Part shown: piece after piece, positions 1-11,461 of the stretch
Layout: each line of letters begins with the position of its first letter
Position numbering within the stretch: the stretch's first letter is position 1
Origin: Sinotaia quadrata
Lineage: Eukaryota; Mollusca; Gastropoda; Architaenioglossa; Viviparidae
Assembly: GCA_028829895.1 (NCBI GenBank)
Contig: CM054177.1
Coordinates: 42,054,664-42,118,663 of the forward strand
Direction: 5' to 3'
DNA: 64,000 nucleotides
Made by a program: the position numbers and the translations under genes
The notes under the pieces: model-generated
The model's database searches: none
Told to the model about the DNA's origin: nothing
Seen by the model: only the letters and a program-made list of their open reading frames with translations

Positions 1-187
1 GGAAGGAATCGACCAGGAAAGACATTTGTCAAAAGCAGGTTGGTTTACTTACCTCCTCACATTGGAGAGCGTCCAAATACAACCGTACGTAGTCTATTGA
101 TAAGGACTGCGTAGGAGAAGACCACTCTTATTTTCGATCTTGTCTCACTCCTCTATCTCCTTCCACTCAAAATCTCTTTCCCTTTCC
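1..187. other. Left edge, no feature seen
   Basis: No gene or repeat is supported here. The last 80 bases are rich in pyrimidines (ctcc/tttcc runs) and lead into a tandem duplication. Confidence 0.5.
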
Positions 188-317
188 AACTGTCTGTCTA
201 TCTGTATAATAATATAATCTATTTATCTGTCTACTAATCAGTCTAGCTGCCCAACTGTCTGTCTAGATGTATAATAATATAATCTGTTTATATGTCTATT
301 AATCAGTCCAGCTGCCT
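188..317. repeat. 65-bp tandem duplication
   Basis: Two adjacent 65-bp copies, 188-252 and 253-317, each beginning aactgtctgtcta, differ at about six positions. The second copy underlies the C-terminal end of the minus-strand reading frame at 238-768, so that end of the frame is unlikely to be genuine protein. Confidence 0.9.
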
Positions 318-768
318 GTTTAGGTTTCACATTGAAATACTCGTTCTGCTTGTGACTGATTCTTTTACTCCTATTTTGGACTTTGTTGTTTTCAATCTCA
401 TTGTCCAACATAATGTGTCTATCTATCTGTGGTGGGGTAAATTCGCCTATCCATATTTCCATAATAAAATTATTATTATAAAAATTGTTAAATTGTTCAA
501 GTGATCCATCTTGGGCACTCCTTATGATGGTATTTATCGTAAGTATCAGAGTGGGAGTAAATAACTTGGGTTGAGAATATAATAGAAATTGCTGATGCAA
601 TCTAAACCAGTTCCAACTGGATGAGTAGTTTTTCTGACTAATAGTCTCACACTTGTTCAAAACAAACTCATCCATTAGGGATGGAACAAAAGTTTCTTTG
701 TTGAAGAAGTACTCTATTCTAGTCAGTTTGAATTTGAACAGAACTTGAATCCAGTCATAAAGCGATCG
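238..768 (-). CDS. Unrecognised gene-like fragment, copy 1 (partial, possible exon)
   Basis: An open minus-strand frame of 176 codons runs from just after a TAA at 769-771 to a TGA at 238-240; the first ATG is at 673-675. The product is unknown. Evidence for coding: the frame can be followed into a diverged relative at 43128-43375, for example MDEFVLNKCETISQKNYSSS here against LDEIVMSKYETISRKNYSST there. Upstream of the ATG the frame stays open and still aligns (SLYDWIQVLFKFKLTRIEYF), so the ATG may not be the true start and the piece may be an internal exon. Downstream, MEIWIGEFTPP aligns with LEIGTGKFTLP. The last 50 or so residues fall in the 65-bp tandem duplication and are probably spurious. 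Most differences between the copies in the best-aligned 30 codons are non-synonymous, which argues against strong selection. No domain was recognised. It could also be a remnant of a mobile element or of a duplicated gene. Confidence 0.4.
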   Translation of the reverse strand, partial: RSLYDWIQVLFKFKLTRIEYFFNKETFVPSLMDEFVLNKCETISQKNYSSSWNWFRLHQQFLLYSQPKLFTPTLILTINTIIRSAQDGSLEQFNNFYNNNFIMEIWIGEFTPPQIDRHIMLDNEIENNKVQNRSKRISHKQNEYFNVKPKQAAGLINRHINRLYYYTSRQTVGQLD

Positions 769-1410
769 TTAGTTTATGAGCAGTAGACCTTTTTTGTTTT
801 ACTTTTGTCATGTCATGCTATGGTGACTACTTACTTGGTCCCATTGTCCAGTATTGTCATCAACTTATCAGTAAACGTGTTGCTGTAAGTTTATTCCTGT
901 GAATTCCGTTCGAGAGCCAATACAGTGAAAATGGTGGCTTGAGTTTGGTCTCGAGAATTCATGAAGATTATTTTAAAGTTTCTTCATGGTGTGCTGAATA
1001 CTACACATGAAAATTCGAGAAAAATTCCTCCTGGTGAGCTTGTGAGCTCATGTGAAATTCAGGACGATTCTCTGTGGTGTGCTTTGTGAGCTCATCGAAG
1101 ATTCTGGAACATTTGTGTTATGTGCCTAGAAGGGACACTTGATACCGTCACCTGAATAATAAAGACAGTGACTTGTTGCAAACTGCGTGTTTTGTGAACA
1201 CGTGCCAATGACAGTCGCCATCTTTGAAAAAGTTATGTGTATTGACTTTCATTTTTTCTCTGAAACTCTACTCTCATTTCTGTGATGATATCCATGAACT
1301 TCATTATATATTTATGTTACTTGACTGCTTATGTCAATGCTAGGATAAAATGAATGATTGTCCACATTAATTAAAAATTGTTGTGAAGTTATGTAAATGT
1401 CAGTACGCCT
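395..1410. repeat. Dispersed paralogous block, copy 1
   Basis: This block matches 42950-45270 in the same order and orientation. Blocks: 395-805 (coding-like part) with about 42955-43375; 848-883 with 43744-43778; 879-1129 with 44975-45220; 1365-1406 with 45229-45270. Identity looks like about 65-75 percent by eye, with large length differences between blocks. It is either an old segmental duplication or two members of an interspersed repeat family. Confidence 0.7.
955..1129. repeat. Decayed 45-bp minisatellite inside block copy 1
   Basis: Four diverged units of 38-48 bp (starts near 955, 1003, 1049 and 1092), each with a core resembling catgaagattctgg followed by a gtgtgctttgtgagct-like tail. 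The same four-unit structure is present in block copy 2 at 45047-45220, so the array predates the duplication. Confidence 0.6.
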
Positions 1411-1679
1411 TTGATTATATTCATATGTTGTATATTTAATTGTTGATTTAATAAATTTATTGTTAAAGTTATTGACCTTTTTACAAATATTGTTGAAGAG
1501 GAAAGTGTGTGGATTTAAAAGACAGATTGTCTTTTCCTTTGGTAAGAAGTTTTCCACCTACGGAAATAATGTGGGACGGTAACTGTTTGTCTTTAATGTG
1601 GTGGAAGAGAGAAAACGTTTACAGCGCCTGCAATCCGCCAAGTGAGAGAGACGAGTGGTGTCTGCTGGAGAATTATTAA
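1411..1679. other. AT-rich spacer
   Basis: No gene supported. A minus-strand 81-codon frame at 1312-1557 is asparagine/isoleucine-rich, as expected for AT-rich DNA, and has no other support. A short GC-richer patch at about 1620-1665 holds no recognisable motif. Confidence 0.5.
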
Positions 1680-1829
1680 TAGCATAAATTAAGATTCTCA
1701 TCACTTGTAATTAGTTATGGATGATTAAATAGCATAAATTAAGATTCTCATCACTTGTAATTAGTTATGGATGATTAAATAGCATAAATTAAGATTCTCA
1801 TCACTTGTAATTAGTTATGGATGATTAAA
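1680..1829. repeat. 50-bp minisatellite, 3 copies
   Basis: Three identical 50-bp units (1680, 1730, 1780) beginning tagcataaattaagattctc. Complete identity suggests recent expansion or homogenisation. Confidence 0.95.
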
Positions 1830-1869
1830 TATTAATAATCATAACTAGTGTTATCGTAATGTTAAATGA

Positions 1870-1871
<2 letters not shown>

Positions 1872-1944
<73 letters not shown>
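1872..1944. repeat. (CT)n microsatellite
   Basis: About 36 uninterrupted CT dinucleotides. Serine/leucine-repeat reading frames across it are artefacts. Confidence 0.98.
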
Positions 1945-1946
<2 letters not shown>

Positions 1947-2136
1947 ATATGTCAGATGTATACGCACATACACACACAAACGCCCTCTTCTCCTTTCTTT
2001 CTTTTACTGTCAGTCAAACATACAAACAAGCAACAAAGACACTCACTAGACATCGAACAGCAAAATAATATTGCTAATCGTTACATTTGCTCTAATGTTT
2101 TGCAGTCTGTTGCCAGTACTTTCTATTAATTATAGT

Positions 2137-2306
2137 GTGTATTTAATTGTAATGAGTATTTAATTGTAATGAGTATTTAATTGTAATGAGTATTTAATTG
2201 TAATGAGTATTTAATTGTAACTAGTATTTAATTGTAATGAGTATTTAATTGTAACGAGTATTTAATTGTAACGAGCATTTAATTGTAATAAATATTTAAT
2301 TGTAAT
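2137..2306. repeat. 17-bp minisatellite, 10 copies
   Basis: Ten units of gagtatttaattgtaat with a few substitutions (gtgt, tagt, gagc, aaat variants at the start of the unit). It is AT-rich and in exact 17-bp register from end to end. Confidence 0.95.
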
Positions 2307-2901
2307 GAGTATACAAAACGTATTCGTAGTCTATTGAAAGTCGCGGTAAATTCACTAGAGCCAGTGCTTACGTATAGTATTATTTTCTTCTTGTCATTGT
2401 GAAATCAATTTAATAGGTCAACACAGAATTGATTTCATGAAGCGGATGAGTGCATATAATAGAGAGGGAAATCCTTCAATCGTCGTGAGAGTATGAGACA
2501 AAGGTCAGGATGCCCTCGAAAGGAAACTATCACCCTGAGAGTGTTTACTGGAAGAAACGAGCGACGAAATCTAATCAACAAGAATGGCTCCGTCAGCGCC
2601 ATCAGAAATGAACTGCTCTTGTTGATTCAAGAAATTATATTCGTTCTTCAAGCGACCTGATTCCGCAATAACGACTTAAACCTTTAGTTAAAAATACATT
2701 TCTTTTAAATTTCTTATTCTCAAACATTAATTAAACATAAATTCTTTCTGCGTGAATCTACCTGCATGTATTTTTATAAGCCTATCAAATCACAGTAAGC
2801 TATTTCCAAAGAATTACATTATTTGTATGGGATTTTCATAGCAGAATTATTTAATGCAAAAAAAATGTTCTTCCGAAAGTTATGTTTTATTTTTTATTTA
2901 T
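2307..2901. other. Repeat-free segment with two inverted repeats
   Basis: A complex, non-repetitive stretch. It contains an 11-bp inverted repeat at 2400-2410 / 2427-2437 (gaaatcaatt with aattgatttc) and another at 2573-2583 / 2617-2627 (aatcaacaaga with tcttgttgatt). No reading frame of note. It could hold a regulatory element; nothing identifies one. Confidence 0.5.
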
Positions 2902-3059
2902 TTTATTTATTTGGGGGAGTAAAGTAAATACTATTTCACAGAAGATCCTCTTTATTTATTTATTTGGGGGAGTAAGGTAAGTACTGTTTCACAGAAGATC
3001 CTCTTTATTTATTTATTTGGGGGAGTAAGGTAAGTATTATTTCACAGAAGATCCTCTTT
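2902..3059. repeat. 53-bp minisatellite, 3 copies
   Basis: Units share a ttatttatttgggggagtaa core and a ttcacagaagatcctc tail. The G-runs at 2913, 2966 and 3019 set the 53-bp period. Units two and three are closest; unit one is more diverged. Confidence 0.93.
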
Positions 3060-3123
3060 CGTCCTATTCTTGTGTCATTGTACATAAAAAGAGCGTTTAT
3101 GAAGAAAGTAGAAAAGACAAACG

Positions 3124-3129
3124 AAGAAA

Positions 3130-3221
<92 letters not shown>
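3124..3221. repeat. (GAAA)n microsatellite
   Basis: About 24 copies of a purine tetranucleotide, pure from about 3131. Lysine/glutamate-rich plus and leucine/serine/phenylalanine-rich minus frames across it are artefacts. Confidence 0.97.
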
Positions 3222-4391
3222 CATTATGATGACAGGAACAAGAAATACACTATAAAGAATAAACATGAAAGCAAATACTAAAATAAGAAGAATGTTAAAT
3301 TATAGAAGAATAAAGGAGGAAAATATAAAACAAAAGAAGAAAGCTGACTGATTAAAAGGAAAACAAAATCACTTTTGACTTGACAACGGTCACGTTCCTA
3401 TTAATTAATTATATCCTTTAAAACTAAAAAAAAAAGCCACTGAAATCTAAAATAACAACCCGCTTTCCCTTGTGTTTGTTTAATTCAAAGCAGCAGTCTA
3501 TCAAGTCCTTGACCATAATTAGTTTGTCGTTGTGATAACGTCCGTGCTGTGTAAATTAAAGGAGATACTTTATGCCAACCCTTAATACTTATCTTATAAA
3601 CAGACCTATAATGTCACGTGACAAATTGTATACAAAACGCATTCGATGGCGCATGTCTGACGACGCCAAAATAAATCAAAACAACATCAACACCTTTCCA
3701 CTCCACTTCTGGCGGATGAAATATGTCTTTATCAAAGTCTGGAACTGGCCCCAAACGAACCCTTTTATTTGACGGATAGAAACCGTCTCTAGAATTCGTA
3801 CCGAGCGGGTCAGTCAGTTTTGCCTAATTACCTCTTTAATGGTTATGCTAAATAGTGCAATTCTTGTTTAGTTATTCTTATTTTGCATAAAGTTGTATGA
3901 ATTTTTGTTCTAGTCTGGTCTGGACGTCAGAGCGACATGTGCAAATGAATTATTTTCTTAACTTAGCCTCTGCCAAAGTCCGGCAAACAAAAGAAACGCA
4001 TCTGCCTATCAACTAAGCCGCGTCTGCTACCAAGAACCGCAGCTACAACACGAAACCTACTACCGGCTGCTCTACTCCCCGACTGCCGTTTTAGAAAGCA
4101 GCAAAGTATTCATTCACACCACATTGATTAACTTGGCTAAGTCAACAGATCTGACTTGATTAAATCAACAGATCTCACTCGGCTACAACAGAACTAACTA
4201 CTTCAGCTTAATCAACAGATCTCCAGTACTACTTGTCATTACTTGTGGACACTCTTACATTGTTTCCTTTACTGACTCGGTTAAGTCAACTAATTTCGAG
4301 TCACACTTATCAATATTTAGCAGTAGACTACTACTCTACTAACGCAGTTTCATTGTCACTAATCTACTCACGCAGTTTCATTCTATGAGTA
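3222..4391. other. Mostly unique sequence
   Basis: No gene supported; a 66-codon plus frame at 3572-3772 has no other evidence. Between 4138 and 4232 the motif tcaacagatct recurs three times, and 4340-4385 has two copies of an acgcagtttcatt motif, both probably remnants of small old arrays. Confidence 0.45.
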
Positions 4392-4640
4392 AACCCTTTT
4401 CGCGGTATGACATACCAGTGTTTATTTAGAGACCCTTTTCGCGGTATGACATACCAGTGTTTATTTAGAGACCCTTTTCGTGGTTTGACATACCAGTGTT
4501 TATTTAGAGACCCTTTTCGTGGTTTGACATACCAGTGTTTATTTAGAGACCCTTTTCGTGGTTTGACATACCAGTGTTTATTTAGAGACCCTTTTCGTGG
4601 TTTGACATACCAGTGTTTATTCAGAGACCCTTTCTCGTCA
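4392..4640. repeat. 39-bp minisatellite, 6 copies plus partial
   Basis: Units start at 4392, 4431, 4470, 4509, 4548 and 4587, with core ccagtgtttatttagagacc. Units 1-2 carry cgcggtatgac and later units cgtggtttgac, so there are two subtypes in order. Because 39 is a multiple of three, the frame at 4407-4643 encodes a 13-residue repeat (GLTYQCLFRDPFR). No evidence of a real protein. Confidence 0.95.
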
Positions 4641-5371
4641 TGAGGATTTAAAGCTATTTATTTCCGACGTTCACCTATGCTGACGACGGACTGATTGCCA
4701 GACTCACCTTTCAGTCTCCTTAATTAATTCTCTTGGTTTAGATATCAATTACAGTGACCGGTAAATCTGTGTAATAATTCACGAACTAAGTACGTTATCC
4801 AATCACAATTAATTATGCATTCAAACATTCACTTTAGCTCATCCCCATCCCTGTTCTCTTTCGGTCTTCCTCTGCTAATAATAAGTCAACTTCAGTTAAC
4901 TGGATAACTGTTCGGACCCTCTCTTAATTATGTGTAAGCTGTTTACAGCGTGACGCGTGGGAGCGTGATGGTTACGTCACTGTCCGCAATGCATGTGCAA
5001 AAATATCGGCTATCAAAGGAACGAAAACTTCAAGAAGCTTAATGTGACAATACAAACTAATTTCTTAGATAGGAGGTCAGGTATATTTTGTCCTTGACTG
5101 CCTTACACGTGGAATTTTTATTAAAGTTTCTAATAAATTTAACTTTAAATTGTTTTTACGAATTCTCGTGTAATATATTCACTTTCATTTCGCAGGGAAA
5201 GGTTTGGGGTTCGTAAAAGTCTTTTAATTCCAGATTATTTCTAAGGTAAGATTCAATGGCACACCTGACAACTAATCCATGCCACATTGCCATGCAGGGA
5301 TACTCTATTCATAACTTATTAATTAATAAAATAACGCCTTCTTTTTCTTCCATTCCACAATGAGGAGGAGA
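4641..5371. other. Unique spacer with a bZIP-type site
   Basis: No gene seen. At 4946-4995 a GC-richer patch contains gtgacgcgtgg and ttacgtcac (4972-4980), the latter a good match to a CREB/ATF site. The rest is AT-rich. Confidence 0.4.
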
Positions 5372-6110
5372 ATGGTGATGATGATGATGATTGTGATGAC
5401 GACGATGATGGTGATGGTGATAATAATGATGATGGAGGAGGGGGTGATTATACTGATGGTGATGGTGATGATGTGGTTGAGGTGTTGAAGCAGCTGATAT
5501 GACGGTGGTGGTGATGGTGATGGTGATGATGCTACTGCTGATGGTGATGAGAGTGATTGTATTGGTGTTGGAGGTGATGATGGTATGAGAGTGATTGTAT
5601 TGGTGTTGGAGGAGATGATGATGATAGTAGCGATGATGGTGGTCATGGTGGTTGTAGTCGTAATGGTAGGGGTGGTGCTGATGATGCTGATGGTGCAAGT
5701 GGTGATGGTGTTTGGTCATGGTCGTCATGGGGGAGATGGTGGTGCTTATGATGTTGATGGTGATGGTGATGATATTGATGGTGGTGGTGATAATGCTGAT
5801 GGTGATTTTAGAGGTGATGGTGATGATGGTGGTGGTGGTGGTGGTGGTGGTGGTGGTGGTGGTGGTGGTGGTGGTGGTGGTGGTGGTGGTGGTGGTGGTG
5901 GTGGTGGTGGTGGTGGTGGTGGTGGTGGTGGTGGTGGTGGTGGTGGTGGAGGAGATGCAAGTGATGGTGATGGTGATGATGGTGTGTGGTGGTCGGGGTA
6001 ATGAATCTGATGGTAATGATGATGGTGGTGGTGTGGTTTAGGTTACGATGCTGATGGTAATGGTGATGATGATGGTGGTGGGGATAGCTGTGGTGGTGAT
6101 GTTGTGGAGG
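5372..6110. repeat. Compound GAT/GGT trinucleotide block
   Basis: About 740 bp built almost entirely from gat, ggt and related triplets. The core, 5827-5950, is an uninterrupted (GGT)n of about 41 repeats; flanks are mixed GATGGT with an internal 38-bp duplication (5547-5622). Poly-Gly, poly-Val and His-rich frames on both strands are artefacts. Confidence 0.97.
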
Positions 6111-6879
6111 TAATGATAAAGTAATTAGATCAAATGAAGGTCCGAAAGTAGAAATGTTGTCATTAAACAGAAATCAGAATAAAGAAAAAGAAATATAACT
6201 AACTAGGAAAAGACATTAGAATTAAATAGGAAATATTTTACAAATTAATTAACTTAGGATATATTTTACAAACTAAATTAGCAATATCTTTTTCAGTTCC
6301 TTAAATGGTAACTATTGTGTTACTTCACTGATTGTAATGGACAAAATTTTTAAATATAGTCTTTTGTTAATCTATGAAAAAAATTGAAAATCTTATTTTA
6401 ATCGTATTTATCTCCCTTTAACCTGTTATAATCCAAATGATGTTTATATATATATCAGAAATATTTTAGACGGTAGATGATCAAATGTTGTTTTTTCTTG
6501 GATATGTTACTCAGAGTCAAATGCATCTTTTATGAGTAAGTACAAAGTACGCAAATGGTGATCTCTTGGTTTCGAAGCTTTTCGTCTGTTAAATAGATAA
6601 TATCATCCCGAAATATGTATGAATATCTTTTGAATTTCCTATCGATCGTCTAACCTTTCGCATTTCCTAGAGGTATTAAATATTGACACGAGTCGCTGTT
6701 ATTCATTTAAATGTCATTAATAATTGGACGATAAAGAACCCATTGAAAGTACAATTTCGTTTCTATAACCGAACGCTTTACAGCGAGGTGAAAGTAACTT
6801 TTTATATTAATGTAAACGTGACAATTATGTCCAGAACAAAATGTTTGCTCCAAACCAGAAAGTGTGTTCCAAATAAATG
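6111..6879. other. AT-rich spacer
   Basis: No gene or clear repeat. Opposed 78- and 89-codon frames near 6683-6952 overlap on opposite strands and run into the next array, so neither is supported. Confidence 0.45.
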
Positions 6880-8060
6880 TATTATTACCCAACGTAGTCC
6901 TAGATCTTCTCATTACTGTGAGTCGAACACATTCACCAGCCACCCTGTATAATCCTTAACGTCCTCATTGTTGTGAGTCAAAATACATTCACCAGCCACC
7001 CTGTATAATCCTTAACGTCCTCATTGTTGTGAGTCAAAATACATTCACCAGCCACCCTGTATAATCCTTAACGTCCTCATTGTTGTGAGTCAAAATACAT
7101 TCACCAGCCACCCTATATAATCCTTAATGCCTTTATTATTGAGTGGAATAAATTCACCAACCATCCAGTGTAATTCTTAACCTCCTCGTTAGTGTGTTAC
7201 AAAACTTATATTCACAAGTCATCTGCTTTAATCCTAATTGCCATTATTGTGTTCCAATTAAATTTATCAATTATCCACTTTAATTTCAAGTCTTCCAAGA
7301 GTCAAATCATTCAACATGATACTAAACGTCCTCATTATTGTATTCCACACTCAACAATCATGCATGTACACGTCATGTGTCCCAAACCGTCGGAGTCATC
7401 AGTCAGCCAATTAATCTTAAAATCTGCGTTATTGTTTTCCAAACATTTTCAACAGTCACTCTGTTTAATCAGAAATTCTTTATTATAGGGTTCGAACAGT
7501 CAAATTCACCAGTCGAAAATATTATTGCTAATGTCCTTTTTATTGTACTTCAGTCAAATTCACCAGTCGAGAATATTATTGCTATTGTCCTCTTTATTGT
7601 ACTTCAGTCAAATTCATTAGTAACCCATCCTCATTACTGTTACAAACAGATTTACTACATTACTGTATTCAAAACATATATTTGCCAATTACGTGGTGTA
7701 ATCCTACAAGTCTTCAGTATTCTGTTACAACAGAAAGAAACACTAATAATATATTATTACTTTTCAAACAGATAAATTTATATTTACCCAATTCAATCCT
7801 AAATGCTCTCATTATTTCATATCCCCAATAGTCAAGATTCACAAATCACCCATTGTAAGAAATTCTCAAGCCATCCTGTTGAAGGCGATCATTACTATGT
7901 ATAACTGATTTCTTGTGAATCTTAACATTGTAACTCACAAGAAACGGTGTGATCTGTGTCCTCATTGATATGTGATCCGAAAAGTGTTCTTCACCAGTCA
8001 TGCGATGGTAGGTCATCCGAGAGTAAGATTCACCACTAACCCAATATCAGTCGGTCAGCA
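6880..8060. repeat. 56-bp minisatellite with decayed 3' flank
   Basis: Near-identical 56-bp units occupy about 6905-7130 (cgtcctcattgttgtgagtc, then attcaccagccaccctgtat). From 7131 to about 8060 the same theme (cattattgt, attcacc, taatcct) continues in increasingly diverged units, including a local 54-bp re-expansion at 7499-7610 (units at 7499, 7553 and 7607). Frames at 7192-7775 are by-products. Confidence 0.85.
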
Positions 8061-8455
8061 TTAAGCGATTCATCGTAACATTTTAATTTGCTACTGACTG
8101 TTTTTCAAGACAAAATTAGAATATTTGTATTTTTATTTTATCATATATACTATATTTTAAATTTTGAAATATTATCTGAGTGACAGAACATCAATGCTAT
8201 AATTTGCTGAGTTTTATTTTTTTAGAGTTACAATCGGTTCATTTTGTTTAAATTCTATATGCATCTAGTAAAGAATTGCGCTTGTGCTGTAAAGAAATCA
8301 TATCGATCTGTTTATTTCTTTTACATCTTAGACATTATTCACATATTAATTTTTTTTAATTTGGTACTTTACTTCAACTTGTAATTAACCAATTTCTAAG
8401 AGAGAAAATAAGTAAGAGATATTAGTTTGTTTTCGAAGAATGATATTACTGCACA
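8061..8455. other. AT-rich spacer
   Basis: No gene or repeat recognised. Confidence 0.5.
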
Positions 8456-8760
8456 TTTGTTTGTTTGTTTGTTTGTGTGTCCGTTTGTTGTTTGTTTCTA
8501 CTTGTTTGTCGTTTATTTGCATTGTTTTTAGTTTTGCTCGCTTGCTTGTTAATTAAACATTTGGTTCATTGCTTGTTTCATTAATTGTTTTGGATTTTAT
8601 TTGTTTCTTTATTTGCTAGTTTACTTTCTTGCTTGCTTTCTGTTTGTTTTTGTGTTGATTTGTTTTGTTTGCTTGTTTGCTTGTTTCTCTGAATAAACAT
8701 ACTTTGTGTTTGCTTGCTTGTTTATTTAGTATAAACATGCTTGTTGTTTGCTTGCTTGAT
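8456..8760. repeat. Decayed TTTG/TTGC simple repeat
   Basis: Starts as clean (TTTG)n at 8458-8475 and continues for about 300 bp as a degenerate mix of ttgtttgtttgc, cttgcttg and tttattt words. An old, eroded tetranucleotide array. Confidence 0.8.
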
Positions 8761-9472
8761 GACCTTGTTAATGTACACATGTTTATTTATCTCAACTTTA
8801 CATTTTTTCGTGTGGGTGGAGGAGGCGGAAAATGAAACGTAATTTCTCTTTCGTTTCGTCTGGAAAATAATCCAAATCTTGCTCTTTTACCCCTTGCAGC
8901 TGTAAGAGGATCTTTAATGCAGTCATGACCACAGCCAATGAATTGCCATACTGAGGCCACGTCGCATGCTCTTCTCTTTTCCGTCATCTAGAAAAATTAA
9001 CCGCATGTATGTAGTCAAAATCGATTTCCTCTTCCCACCACCCCACTCTCAACCTTTCATCATTTGCCTTATCTCTAAATGCCTCCTGTCCGGAAATGTA
9101 GACACTCAGAGACACTATGAGACATAACCTTCGTCTCATTTTGTTTTGGCAGCTGCCGGCTTTCATAAAGCATGGCATATGCTCTCAAGGACTTATTCAC
9201 TGGAAGCTTTTCACGCAGTCGGTCGATTTTCAGTGTTGTCTGCCATTCGTACGTGAGTGGGGAGATGGAAGTAAAAAAAGTAAAAGGATGAAGAGTGATC
9301 GGAGTGGGGGGTGGGGGGTCGACACGAAATGAAAAGAAGCACGTGATACACAAACAAAAATTTTATTTGAAACAAATACTGAAATAAAAGTGGACAGCTT
9401 TTATATCCTATCTCTTTCTATGCATTTTATAGTTTTGCATGTGTTTGTTTGTTGCTTTTGCATTGTTTGTTT
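8761..9472. other. Repeat-poor segment
   Basis: Moderate GC, complex sequence. Three minus-strand frames of 64-92 codons overlap here (8787-9353) and one plus frame; none is supported over the others. G-runs at 9303-9318 (gtggggggtggggggtc) could form a quadruplex. Confidence 0.4.
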
Positions 9473-9753
<281 letters not shown>

Positions 9754-10846
9754 ATTGCAAACATGGTCCATGAAACTGTGTTTCTGGCCTGTGTGTCATT
9801 CTGACAGAACACTCTTACTTACATAGTCATCATACATTTTAATATTGTAAGCAAAATATAACAATATAAAATATAGTGTATGTCAAGACATAAACATGAA
9901 TATAATATTAGTTGGCAAGCAAAACCACATATCTTTGGTAGTAATATATACCGAGGATGTTTTCATTCCTGTTGATAACTGGCAATAAGGGTTAGTAATA
10001 TCATTCTAACTTATTAAGGCCGGTACAAAATACTCTTGTCTCAATGTTCATCTGCATTTGATTGACGATTTACAGGTGAGTTTCTAGTACATTCATTTTA
10101 TTCAGTTGAGCTGTGCTTTGATTGGTTCATTAATGTGAGTGCTTGGAACATACATATATGTTTACAGCCCAGGGATAAGGGTCAGCCTTAAAAGAATGTA
10201 GGTTTGCATGTAGTCTACTTTTAGAGGAGGGTGGGTGAGCATGGACTACATAAACCATGTGACAATCACTCTTCCATCCACCAATCAGTCTAAACATTGT
10301 TCTGAACCTGAGAATGTCTAGCAAAGTGCAGAGAGAGAGAGGCGTGTTCTCACAGATCTTGGAATAAAAATAGACTTTGAAATATCAACTATATTTTTCC
10401 TGGAAAGCTACTATATTTCAAAATAAATACTGAGTGTTGATAATGTCTCCGTTTGTAGTATCCGGAGATTTGTCGCTATGAAGTTTATGTCTCATGCAGT
10501 AATATTTGTATTTAGCCACCATCAGCAAAATTTGCGAACTATGAATGTGGCCATTTAAAATAAATAGGTCAAGTATGTTTCTTTTTTGGTGACCCGAGCC
10601 ACAGAACACCAGATGTAGAAAAAAAGAACAGGAAATTTCATAAAGAATTTCATATGCGTACAACTGTATTTATAGTTTCTGAAATATTTGTAAATGTGAG
10701 CTGATACATCACGTGGATTTTTACGAGGTTTTCTCTCATTATTTGGTCAGAATGTTCATAGTTGTGAAAACAAATAAATAAATGTCCGCCCCGTGTGCTA
10801 AGAGCTGGTCGCAAAGCACATTTCAACACATTACTATGGAGCATCA
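9754..10846. other. Unique spacer
   Basis: No gene supported. Minus frames of 64-81 codons at 10130-10847 lack other evidence. A short GA run lies at 10331-10341. Confidence 0.45.
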
Positions 10847-11349
10847 TAATTAGTAAATGTTTTTTTCCATCTTGACATGTTCTCTAACATCTTAGTAAAT
10901 GTTTATTTTCATCTTGATTATCTCTAACATCTTAATTAGTAAAATTTTTTTTCATCTTGACATGTTCTCTAACATCTTAATTAGTAAATGATTTTTTTAT
11001 CTCTAACATCTTAATAAATGATTTTTTTCTTCTTGACATGTTCTCTAACATCTTAATTAGTAAATGATTTTTTTATCTCTAACATCTTAATAAATGATTT
11101 TTTTCATCTTGACATGTTCTCTAACATCTTAATTAGTAAATGATTTTTTTATCTCTAACATCTTAATAAATGATTTTTTTCTTCTTGACATGTTCTCTAA
11201 CATCTTAATTAGTAAATGTTTTTTTCATCTTGACATGTTCTCTAACATCTTAGTAAATGATTTTTTTCTTCTTGACATGTTCTCTAACATCTTAGTAAAT
11301 GTTTTTTTTCATCTTGACATGTTCTCTAACATCTTAATTAGTAAATGTT
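10847..11349. repeat. Interleaved minisatellite (about 25- and 46-bp subunits)
   Basis: Repeats of taattagtaaatg, a T-run, atcttgacatgttctctaac and atctta. Some units lack the gacatgttc part, so long and short forms alternate (a higher-order unit of about 72 bp near 10980-11210). Confidence 0.9.
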
Positions 11350-11461
11350 GACATGTTGCTCATGACGATCTCTAAGCAGCAGGGGGAAAAAATCAGAAAT
11401 AAAGCTATATCTACAAATCAGCCACCCACCAAATATACAGACGATGCTGCATAGATTAGAT

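Noticed and set aside
4407..4643. 78-codon ORF with a perfect 13-residue repeat
   Set aside because: The 39-bp unit is a multiple of three, so any frame without a stop is preserved; nothing outside the array supports a gene.
5309..6041. Gly-, Val- and His-rich frames
   Set aside because: Translations of the GAT/GGT trinucleotide block on both strands.
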